Made by a program: the position numbers and the translations under genes. This document shows positions 15,843 through 22,508 of a stretch of 32,217 nt of DNA, one piece after another. Below the pieces are notes generated by a model, which made no database searches, was not told where the DNA came from, and saw only the letters and a program-made list of their open reading frames with translations. The stretch's first letter is position 1. Each line of letters begins with the position of its first letter. This DNA comes from Candidatus Gallimonas intestinigallinarum. GTDB taxonomy: Bacteria > Bacillota_A > Clostridia > Christensenellales > Borkfalkiaceae. The stretch is taken from NCBI GenBank assembly GCA_019116405.1, contig DXBS01000073.1, positions 1-32,217 on the forward strand. Reading direction: 5' to 3'.

Positions 15843-15871
15843 ATTATAGCACTTCACACTTGATTTGTCAA
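15843..15871 (-). promoter_or_regulatory. Sigma-A promoter of the Ntn hydrolase gene
   Basis: Minus-strand TTGACA (15871-15866), 17-bp spacer, TATAAT (15848-15843). Confidence 0.92.
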
Positions 15872-15923
15872 CAAAAATTATGACAAGATTGATATTTTAC
15901 AAAAATATTCGTTGTTTGATGAA

Positions 15924-15952
15924 GCGCCGCGCGGCTTTGAGCCGCGCGGCGC
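15924..15952 (-). terminator. GC-rich 12-bp hairpin after the 56-residue gene
   Basis: A perfect stem (15924-15935 with 15941-15952) and loop TTTGA, 23 bases past the stop at 15975. A T-run (A-run 15899-15905 on the plus strand) follows only after a gap. The stem is the same sequence as in the hairpin at 14525-14557. Confidence 0.65.
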
Positions 15953-15974
15953 GCCGTTTCCGATCGGCACGCGT

Positions 15975-16145
15975 TCAATCCTTGCGCACCGAAATCAAAA
16001 AACGCTGTCCGTCCGGGAGGATGTAGCGAATCGCATCTCCCGTGCAGACGCTCTCCCCTTCCAGATACTCGTCCATGAGCGGCTTGAGCGATGCCGCAAC
16101 GTCCTCCGCCGTAACATTTTGCCCCTTCCATTCATTCTTTTGCAT
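15975..16145 (-). CDS. Small 56-residue protein of unknown function
   Basis: ATG 16145 is preceded at eight bases by AAGGAG (16159-16154), and a consensus-like promoter lies at 16198-16226. The product reads MQKNEWKGQNVTAEDVAA, then LKPLMDEYLEGESVCTGDAI, and ends RFLISVRKD. It is an acidic, soluble-looking protein with one Cys, a helical first half and two probable strands in the second, with no membrane segment. It is below the usual length cut-off of gene finders. It diverges from the two HTH regulators at 16261-17162, so it may be their target. The combination of promoter, ribosome binding site and terminator makes it a believable gene; I do not recognise the family. Confidence 0.72.
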   Translation of the reverse strand: MQKNEWKGQNVTAEDVAASLKPLMDEYLEGESVCTGDAIRYILPDGQRFLISVRKD

Positions 16146-16197
16146 CTTCAACTCTCCTTTGTATGGTATTGCGCCAAATGCGCATTCTTCACTATGT

Positions 16198-16226
16198 AGT
16201 ATATCCCTAATCCACGCCTATTGCAA
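16198..16226 (-). promoter_or_regulatory. Promoter of the 56-residue gene
   Basis: Minus-strand TTGCAA (16226-16221), 17-bp spacer, TATACT (16203-16198). It lies in the 115-bp divergent gap shared with the HTH gene at 16261. Confidence 0.78.
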
Positions 16227-16252
16227 GCGTTTTTTGGCATAAATAAGGGATA
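16202..16252. promoter_or_regulatory. Inverted TATCCCT half-sites in the divergent gap
   Basis: TATCCCT (16202-16208) and its complement AGGGATA (16246-16252) face each other, 44 bp apart. Each adjoins the -10 region of one divergent gene. They are candidate binding sites for the double-HTH proteins encoded alongside. Confidence 0.4.
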
Positions 16253-16260
16253 ATATCAGC

Positions 16261-16719
16261 ATGGATACGCAAAAAGAAACAGATATTTTGTCGAATTTTG
16301 GCGAAACGCTGTCCGAGCTGATGTTTGACGCGCACTTGACGCCCGAAGCGCTCTCCAAGGCGATCGGCGCGGATCTCTCCGTGATCTACCGCTATTTGCG
16401 CAAGGAACAGCTTCCCACACTTCAACGTGCGCTCGCGATCGCCGATCTGTTTGCCTGCTCCCTCGACTATCTGTTTGGTCTATCCCATGCGGAGCCGCAC
16501 ATGACCTACCGCCCCGCACCTCCCTTTGCCGAGCGCTTCCGCACCATGCTTGCGCAGCACGGACAGACGCGCTACTACCTTGCAAAAAAGACGCAGTTCT
16601 CCGCGCAGACGCTGGATGACTGGTACCACGGGAAACGGCAGCCCGGCATGGAGAGCGTCATTTCCCTCGCAGAGCACTTTCATTGCTCGCTCGATGAGTT
16701 ATTGGGACGGGAATCATAG
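16261..16719 (+). CDS. Tandem double helix-turn-helix regulator, first copy
   Basis: A 152-residue protein built of two XRE/Cro-type HTH units. Unit 1 (about residues 14-75) includes LTPEALSKAIGADLSVIYRYLRKEQLP and ends SLDYLFGLS. Unit 2 (about 90-151) includes YYLAKKTQFSAQTLDDWYHGKRQPG and ends CSLDELLGRE. Two such domains in one chain are unusual for this family and suggest recognition of a long or paired site. No ligand or enzyme domain is present. It starts the only plus-strand unit of the window. The ATG is very near a possible -10 (16249-16256), so the transcript may be nearly leaderless; no clear ribosome binding site is seen. The downstream gene is a paralogue of the same design. Confidence 0.85.
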   Translation: MDTQKETDILSNFGETLSELMFDAHLTPEALSKAIGADLSVIYRYLRKEQLPTLQRALAIADLFACSLDYLFGLSHAEPHMTYRPAPPFAERFRTMLAQHGQTRYYLAKKTQFSAQTLDDWYHGKRQPGMESVISLAEHFHCSLDELLGRES

Positions 16720-16727
16720 AGAATAAG

Positions 16728-17162
16728 ATGGAGACTTATTTCCGCGATGCGTTGCTGGAACTGCTCAATGACAATCAGCTGAGCATGGAGCAGTTTGCGC
16801 AAAAGAGCAAGATCAATCTTTCCGAGGCGTATCGCTATCTGCGGGGCGAATGCGTGCCGAAATTCTCCAATGTCGTCAAAATCGCCGACGCATTCGGGCT
16901 TTCCGTGGACTATCTTTTGGGGCGTGCGCCCTATCCCGAGCACGCGAATTTTCGTCCCACGCCTGCTTTTTCCCGGAGATTCCGCGAACTTCTGGCACAA
17001 AATAATCTTTCGCGCTATCAGCTCTGCAAGGACACGGGCATTGCGATCAACCGCCTCGACGACTGGTATCACGGAAGGTGTATGCCGTCCCTGGAAAAGG
17101 CTCTGACCCTCGCAGAGCACTTTCATTGTTCGCTCGATGAATTATTGGGGCGGGAACACTAA
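16728..17162 (+). CDS. Tandem double helix-turn-helix regulator, second copy
   Basis: A 144-residue paralogue of the preceding gene, with the same two HTH units: LSMEQFAQKSKINLSEAYRY and SLDYLLGRA-type end (SVDYLLGRA), then LSRYQLCKDTGIAINRLDDW and CSLDELLGRE. The DNA encoding the last 16 residues (about 17110-17157) differs from the equivalent stretch of copy 1 (about 16666-16713) at only a few positions, which points to a recent duplication or gene conversion. It starts eight bases after the first stop, with a poor ribosome binding site, so it is likely coupled. Function: DNA-binding regulator, target unknown; the divergent small gene and the gap between are the nearest candidates. Confidence 0.85.
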   Translation: METYFRDALLELLNDNQLSMEQFAQKSKINLSEAYRYLRGECVPKFSNVVKIADAFGLSVDYLLGRAPYPEHANFRPTPAFSRRFRELLAQNNLSRYQLCKDTGIAINRLDDWYHGRCMPSLEKALTLAEHFHCSLDELLGREH

Positions 17163-17185
17163 AAAAACATACCTTATATATGAAA

Positions 17186-17217
17186 CCGCGCGCCGCAGCA
17201 AAAGCTGCGGCGCGCGG
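17186..17217. terminator. GC-rich 14-bp hairpin between converging units
   Basis: A perfect stem (17186-17199 with 17204-17217), loop AAAA. T-runs follow on the minus strand only after about 20 bases, none on the plus strand. It lies between the stop of the HTH pair (17162) and the end of the pyrimidine operon (17277) and probably serves both. Confidence 0.65.
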
Positions 17218-17276
17218 CTCGTTCGCGCTGAAACGAAATGAACGGAGAAACTTCAAGCGCGTGAAACAAGCAATTT

Positions 17277-18506
17277 TCAGATGGCGGCGTCAATCTTGAG
17301 GACGGTATTGAGGAGCACATCTGCGCCCTTCTTGCAGTTTTCAACGGGCGTATGCTCCAGCTCGCAGTGGCTGTGGCCGCCGTCCGAAGGGACAAAGATC
17401 ATCGTCGTGGGCACAATATCCGCAGCGAACTGCGCATCGTGACCGGGGCCGGAGTACATGCGCATGGAGGGATAGCCCAGTTCCCTGGCGCTCTCCTCGA
17501 CGAAGTCCACATAGGGCTTATGGAAGGCGACCGTCGCGCGGCTCCATGCCTCCTCGTAGGAGAAGGCGCACTTTTCGACCTCGGAAGGGATCTTCCTGAT
17601 GATATCGATGCACTGCTGCACGACGGCGGGATCCTGATGGCGCGCGTCCAGCGTAAACCTGACGAGATCGGGAATGATCGTATGGATATTGGGATGGCAG
17701 GAAATCTTGCCCGTCGTGTACACGAGCTTTTTGTCGAGCTTATCGAACTCGTCGTGCAGGTACCGGATGACCTTGCAGGCGGCATACAGCGCGTCTTTGC
17801 GGTACTTCATGGGCGTCGTGCCCGCGTGATCCGCCTGCCCGACGAAGGTAAACTCATAGTTGATCATGCCGCACACGCCCTCAACGACGCCGATATCCTT
17901 CTTCTCTGCCTCCAGCACGGGTCCCTGCTCGATATGAAGCTCCAACAGCGCGGCGCACTTATCGGGTCCGATGCGGTTTTCCTCGCTGCCGACGTAGCCG
18001 CTCGCCGCGAGCGCCTCGCCGAACGTTTTGCCCGTGGAGTGAGAGACGGAGGCGAGCATCTTATCCTTATCGAACTTGTGGCAGACGACGCCCGAGCTCA
18101 TCATGGCGGGCTCATACTCCGCGCCCTCCTCGTTCGTCCAGATCATGCACACGTAGTTGTGTTTGTGTGGGATGTTCTCCCTGACGATGGTCTCCGCAAC
18201 TTCCAGCGCGGAGAGCACGCCGAGGATTCCGTCATAGTTGCCGCCCTGGCGCACGGAGTCGCAGTGCGAACCGGAGTAGATCGCAGGCAGCGAGGGATCG
18301 CTCCCCTCCAGCACCGCGTAGAGGTTTGCCATGTCGTCCGAGAACACCTTCATGCCGAGCGCTTCACAGCGGCGCACCCACTCCTTGCGGGCGGCGAGCG
18401 CCTCGGGCGAGAGGGAGAAGCGGGTGATACCGCCGTGCCCCGTGTCGCCGAACCTGGAAAAGGTCTCGATCTTATCCTTCATACGTTCCGTACTCGTCGT
18501 ATACAT
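17277..18506 (-). CDS. M20-family N-carbamoyl-amino-acid hydrolase (beta-ureidopropionase type)
   Basis: A 409-residue metallohydrolase. Metal-binding residues are visible: GSHCDSVRQGGNYDG (His81, Asp92), TNEEGAEYEP (Glu126-Glu127), LELHIEQGPVLE and SGPGHDAQFA, with a C-terminal HSHCELEHTP. This is the signature of N-carbamoyl-L-amino-acid hydrolase, beta-ureidopropionase and allantoate amidohydrolase; these cleave a carbamoyl group to ammonia and carbon dioxide. Lying in one operon with dihydropyrimidinase and dihydropyrimidine dehydrogenase, the best reading is hydrolysis of N-carbamoyl-beta-alanine (from uracil) or its methyl analogue (from thymine). The ATG is two bases past the stop of the alcohol dehydrogenase gene, with GGAGG inside that gene's end. 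It is the last gene of the operon. Confidence 0.9.
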   Translation of the reverse strand: MYTTSTERMKDKIETFSRFGDTGHGGITRFSLSPEALAARKEWVRRCEALGMKVFSDDMANLYAVLEGSDPSLPAIYSGSHCDSVRQGGNYDGILGVLSALEVAETIVRENIPHKHNYVCMIWTNEEGAEYEPAMMSSGVVCHKFDKDKMLASVSHSTGKTFGEALAASGYVGSEENRIGPDKCAALLELHIEQGPVLEAEKKDIGVVEGVCGMINYEFTFVGQADHAGTTPMKYRKDALYAACKVIRYLHDEFDKLDKKLVYTTGKISCHPNIHTIIPDLVRFTLDARHQDPAVVQQCIDIIRKIPSEVEKCAFSYEEAWSRATVAFHKPYVDFVEESARELGYPSMRMYSGPGHDAQFAADIVPTTMIFVPSDGGHSHCELEHTPVENCKKGADVLLNTVLKIDAAI

Positions 18507-18508
18507 GA

Positions 18509-19609
18509 TTATTTTTCCTCCAGAGAGATTTTTAACATTTGATAGAGTTCCGCCTCGGTGGGCTGATAGGCGCAGTTCAAAATGTTCTTTGCCGTGATCG
18601 CCTTTGCGGCGTACTTCTTCATCTCGGCGTCCGTGAGCAACTCGCGCTTCCCGAGCAGACCCGCCAGCATTTCTGAAAATGCCGCAGGGCTTTCAAAGCC
18701 GCCCGATTTTAAGATCGCGTCCGTCCGATCGGGCAGGTGCTGCGCGCAGAAGGCGACGAATGCGCCGAGCAGAAGTCCGTTTGCCCTGCCGTGGTCGATC
18801 TCGTGATAGTAGGTGAGCGAATAGCCCATTGCGTGCACCGCCGTCGTGCCCGTGTTGGCGATGACCATGCCCGCGAGCATGGACGCGTGCAGCAGCTTCT
18901 GCCGGTCTGCGGGCGTGAGCGTATCCGCAGCGATATCATCCGCAAGCGAGCAGATGATGGAGATGCTCTCCTTTGCGAGCAGATCGCTCACCTCGCCCGC
19001 CTTGACGGAGAGCATGCCCTCCACCGCGTGCGAGAGCGCATCGATCGCCGTGTTGACGGTGGTGTTGTGGCCCAGCGACGCCATATAGCCGCCGTCCAGC
19101 AGCGCAAGTTTAGGGAAGAGATAGGGGGTCGCAATGCTCGTCTTGCTCTCGGCGACGTCGTCGGTGAGAATGGAGTACTGCGTGACCTCGCTGCCCGTGC
19201 CCGCCGTCGTGGGGATATGCACCATGGGGAGCACGTCGGGCGAATACTTGCCCGCGAAGATGTCCGCGTCCGCGATGTCCTGCCGCGCAAGCAGCGCGAT
19301 CGCCTTCGCCGCGTCCATGGGCGAGCCGCCGCCGATCGCGATGACGAAGTCTGCGCCCGCCTCCCTTGCCATCGCCGCGCCCGCGCGGACGCAGGCAATG
19401 GTCGGGTTGGGGAGCACCTCGTCAAAGACGGCGTAGCGCTGCCCGTTGTCTGTGAGCGCCGCGACGACGCCACTGAGTGACCCGTTCTTCCTGGAACTCT
19501 TGCCCGTGACGATGAGCGCGCATTGTCCCAGCGGGGCGATGAGCGGCGCAGCGGCTCTGACACAGCCCGCGCCCTCAACGACGCGCACGGGCATGTAAAA
19601 TTGCTGCAT
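18509..19609 (-). CDS. Iron-containing alcohol dehydrogenase, probable semialdehyde reductase
   Basis: A 366-residue group III alcohol dehydrogenase. The NAD(P) motif GGGSPMDAAK is at residues 93-102, and the metal ligands fit the FucO pattern as Asp190, His194, His259 and His273. The family reduces aldehydes or oxidises alcohols with NAD(P)H. In this operon it follows the aminotransferase by three bases and precedes the N-carbamoyl hydrolase. Inference: it reduces malonate semialdehyde (or the methyl form from thymine) to 3-hydroxypropionate, disposing of electrons in a fermenting cell. An unrelated alcohol substrate cannot be excluded from sequence alone. AAGGAG nine bases before the ATG supports the start. 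Confidence 0.9.
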   Translation of the reverse strand: MQQFYMPVRVVEGAGCVRAAAPLIAPLGQCALIVTGKSSRKNGSLSGVVAALTDNGQRYAVFDEVLPNPTIACVRAGAAMAREAGADFVIAIGGGSPMDAAKAIALLARQDIADADIFAGKYSPDVLPMVHIPTTAGTGSEVTQYSILTDDVAESKTSIATPYLFPKLALLDGGYMASLGHNTTVNTAIDALSHAVEGMLSVKAGEVSDLLAKESISIICSLADDIAADTLTPADRQKLLHASMLAGMVIANTGTTAVHAMGYSLTYYHEIDHGRANGLLLGAFVAFCAQHLPDRTDAILKSGGFESPAAFSEMLAGLLGKRELLTDAEMKKYAAKAITAKNILNCAYQPTEAELYQMLKISLEEK

Positions 19610-19612
19610 GGC

Positions 19613-20938
19613 TCAGATCTCCTTGTCGAGAATGCTCAGGACTTCTTCGACCTTGGCAAGTTCTTCGCGCATCTGCGCCTCGGTGATGATGAGCGGGGGC
19701 GAGATGAAGATCATGTTCTCATGCGAATAGGTCATGAACTTGCGCTCGCGCAGAAGCTTGCACACCCTGCCCATCTTGCCCTCGGGATCCTTGCCGTACA
19801 CGACCCAGGGCTCCTTGGTCGCCTTGTCCTTGACCAGCTCGATGGAGGAGAACAGACCGATATAGCGCACGTCGCCGACGCAGGCGTGGCTCGCCTTCAT
19901 CTTCTCCAGTTCCTCGCCGAGCACCTTGCCGACGCGGTTGACGTTGCCCAGGATGTCGTTGTCCTTGTAGTAGTTGAGGCAGGCAATGCCCGCGGCGCAG
20001 GCGAGCGGGTGACCGCTGTAGGTGAGCCCGCAGGAGAGAAGGTGATCGTCAAAGTACGCGGCGATCTTGCTGCTGACCGCGACGCCGCCCAGCTGGACAT
20101 AGCCGCAGGTGACGCCCTTTGCAAAGGAGACGAGGTCGGGCTTGACGCCGAAATTCTCGAAAGCGAACATCTTGCCCGTCCTGCCGAAGCCCGCCATGAC
20201 CTCGTCGCAGATCATGACGATGCCGTACTTGTCGCAGATCTTTCTGACCCCGGGCAGATACCCCTTGGGCGGGATGATGACGCCGTTGGAGCCGGTCACT
20301 GTCTCCATGACGATGGCGGCGACGTCGTCGGGATTTTCATACACGATCTGCTCTTCCAGCTTGGCAAGGTAGTAGTTGGTCGCCTCCTCCTCGCTCGCGA
20401 ACTTGATGGGCTCGCGGTAGATATAGGGATCAAAGAACTTGACGAAGCCGGGGATGCCGGGCTCTAAGGGATAGCGGCGGGGTTCGCCCGTTAAATTGCC
20501 CGCGCCGAAGGTGGAGCCGTGATAGCTGCGGTAGCGCGAGAATACCTTCTTGCGCCCCGTGTACATACGCGCGATCTTGATCGCGTTCTCGTTGGCGTCC
20601 GCGCCCGCGTTGGTGAAGAACACCTTGCCGAAATTATCGGGCAGGAGCTCCACGAGCATTTTGGCAAGCTCGCCGCGGGGCGCGCTGCCGTAGGAGGGAG
20701 AGATATAGCAGTACTCCTCCGCCTGCTTTTTGATCGCCTCGATGATGGGCTTGCAGCCGTGCCCCACGTTGAGGTTGACGAGCTGCGCGCTCATATCCGA
20801 ATAGCGGTTGCCATCAAAGTCATAGACGTAGATCCCCTCCGCCCTGGCGACGGGAATGGGATTGAGGTTCGCCTGTTTGGACCAGGACTGCATGTTGTAG
20901 TGGGAATGATTGTAGACGATCTCTTCCGACTGAGTCAT
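19613..20938 (-). CDS. Class III PLP aminotransferase, probable beta-alanine transaminase
   Basis: A 441-residue fold-type I aminotransferase of class III. Visible features are the FTNAGADANENAIKIAR cofactor-binding region, CDEVMAGFGRTGKMFA, and SFAKGVTCGY with the PLP lysine at Lys274. The overall look is of the omega-amino acid group (beta-alanine:pyruvate, taurine:pyruvate, GABA). In an operon whose hydrolase should release beta-alanine or 3-aminoisobutyrate, the likely task is to transfer its amino group to pyruvate or 2-oxoglutarate and give the semialdehyde. AAGGAG about ten bases upstream supports ATG 20938. The 65-base gap from the preceding gene is A+T-rich and holds no clear promoter. 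Confidence 0.92.
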   Translation of the reverse strand: MTQSEEIVYNHSHYNMQSWSKQANLNPIPVARAEGIYVYDFDGNRYSDMSAQLVNLNVGHGCKPIIEAIKKQAEEYCYISPSYGSAPRGELAKMLVELLPDNFGKVFFTNAGADANENAIKIARMYTGRKKVFSRYRSYHGSTFGAGNLTGEPRRYPLEPGIPGFVKFFDPYIYREPIKFASEEEATNYYLAKLEEQIVYENPDDVAAIVMETVTGSNGVIIPPKGYLPGVRKICDKYGIVMICDEVMAGFGRTGKMFAFENFGVKPDLVSFAKGVTCGYVQLGGVAVSSKIAAYFDDHLLSCGLTYSGHPLACAAGIACLNYYKDNDILGNVNRVGKVLGEELEKMKASHACVGDVRYIGLFSSIELVKDKATKEPWVVYGKDPEGKMGRVCKLLRERKFMTYSHENMIFISPPLIITEAQMREELAKVEEVLSILDKEI

Positions 20939-21003
20939 AAGTTACTTGCTCCTTAAACATATTTGCCTTGCGGCGCAATTTTCTGATTTTATAATTTTCT
21001 GCA

Positions 21004-22473
21004 TTATTTTGTCTGAACGCGCTCGCCCATGGCGATCTCGCCCGTGGGACAGACGAGCGCGCACAGCCCGCAGCCGACGCAGCGCGTTTTGTCCAGAGAA
21101 ACGGTCCGCGCATGCGCGTCCCATGCAATCGCCTGATGTCCTGCGTCGTCGCAGGCGATAAAGCACCTGCCGCAACCGGTACAGGGCGCGGGCAGCACGG
21201 GATAGGCAATGCTGTGCCTGTCAAGCCGGTCCGCCTCCACGAAGTTTTCAAGCGCGCCGCCGATGATATCCGAAAGGCGCTTCCCGTGCGCGGCGAGGTA
21301 GCGGGCAAGCCCGTCCTTCAAATCGTCGATGATGCGGTAGCCGTACTGCATGACCGCCGTCGTGACCTGCACGTTCTCGCAGCCAAGCAATAAAAAGTCG
21401 AGCGCGTCCCGCCAGGTCTCGATGCCGCCGATGCCGCTCAGGGGGTAGTCCCCGGTCGCGTCGTACTTCTTCAGATCGTGGATAAAGCGCAGCGCGATGG
21501 GCTTGACTGCCTTGCCCGAGTAGCCTGAAACCGTGCTCTTACCGCGGATCGCGGGGCTTGCGACGCAGGTCGCGGGATCGACGTCCGTGATGGACTTTAT
21601 TGTGTTGATCGCGGCGATGCCGTCCGCGCCGCCCTCGATCGCCGCCGCGGCGGGCGCCTCCATATTGGTGACGTTGGGCGTCATCTTGGCGAGCACGGGG
21701 AGCTTTGTCCCGCGCCTGACCGCCTCGGTGAACTTTTTGACGAGCTCGGGATGAGTGCCGACGTCGCTGCCCAGCCCCCCGCCCGACATGTGCGGGCAGG
21801 AGAAGTTGCATTCGATGACGTCGCAGCCCGCCTCCTCGCTGACGCGGGCAAGGTACTCCCACTCCTCCTCCGTGCGGCCCATGATCGAGCCGACGATGAC
21901 CTTGCCGGGGAATTCCGTCTTCAGGCGGCGCAGGATGGAAAGGTTTTCCTCCAGCGGTTTATCGGAGATCTGCTCCGCGTTGCGGAACCCGATGAAGGGC
22001 GTGCCCTCTTTGCGGTTGGCGTCAAAGCGGGGCGAGAGCTCTTCGGGCACAAAGACGGAGTAGGTCTTGTAGACGATGCCCGCCCAGCCCGCCTCCAGCG
22101 CGCGGGCGCACATATCGTACCCGCTCGCCACGACGGAAGAACTCAGGAAGAAGGGATTTTCGCACGGGACGCCGCACATCTGCGTGGCAAGATCCGCCTT
22201 GGGCGCGGGCGCGGCGGGATATGCCTGTTCCGCGAGCGCCTTTAAGGCGAGGATCCCGGTTGCGCCGTCCGGGCGGATGCAGGCGCGTTCGCACGCGCCG
22301 CAGCCCACGCAGCCCGTCATCTGCGCGAGCGCGCCTTCACCGTTCGCAAAGCGCACGGAGCGCACGAACCGATCGGGCGAGAGCCCCTTGGGGCACGCCG
22401 CGGCGCAGGGCGCGTCATGACAGAGCATGCACGCGGACGCAAGTCCTGCAATGCGGATGGAAAGCTGTTTCAT
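21004..22473 (-). CDS. preA: Dihydropyrimidine dehydrogenase-like Fe-S flavoprotein (PreA type with extra N-terminal Fe-S module)
   Basis: A 489-residue protein. Residues 1-70 hold eight cysteines (Cys15, 18, 23, 27, then CxxCxxCxxxC at 55-65), like the N-terminal Fe-S domain of full-length dihydropyrimidine dehydrogenase. Next comes the FMN-binding dihydroorotate dehydrogenase-like barrel (NPFFLSSSVVASGYDM, CNFSCPHMSGGGLG, SGIGGIETW). The C-terminus is a two-cluster ferredoxin (CTGCGRCFIAC, CVGCGLCALVC). The FAD and NAD(P)H domains of PreT or mammalian enzyme are absent and no preT gene is in the window. Expected reaction: reduction of uracil or thymine to the 5,6-dihydro form. The electron donor is unknown, possibly ferredoxin. 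GGAGGT six bases upstream fixes ATG 22473 over the longer frame to 22509. Confidence 0.9.
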   Translation of the reverse strand: MKQLSIRIAGLASACMLCHDAPCAAACPKGLSPDRFVRSVRFANGEGALAQMTGCVGCGACERACIRPDGATGILALKALAEQAYPAAPAPKADLATQMCGVPCENPFFLSSSVVASGYDMCARALEAGWAGIVYKTYSVFVPEELSPRFDANRKEGTPFIGFRNAEQISDKPLEENLSILRRLKTEFPGKVIVGSIMGRTEEEWEYLARVSEEAGCDVIECNFSCPHMSGGGLGSDVGTHPELVKKFTEAVRRGTKLPVLAKMTPNVTNMEAPAAAAIEGGADGIAAINTIKSITDVDPATCVASPAIRGKSTVSGYSGKAVKPIALRFIHDLKKYDATGDYPLSGIGGIETWRDALDFLLLGCENVQVTTAVMQYGYRIIDDLKDGLARYLAAHGKRLSDIIGGALENFVEADRLDRHSIAYPVLPAPCTGCGRCFIACDDAGHQAIAWDAHARTVSLDKTRCVGCGLCALVCPTGEIAMGERVQTK

Positions 22474-22508
22474 GGTGTGACCTCCGTTGAACGGCGCGTG
22501 CCGCACCA

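Noticed and set aside
14462..15883. Plus-strand open frame opposite the Ntn hydrolase
   Set aside because: Shadow of a gene with clear motifs, promoter and RBS on the minus strand.
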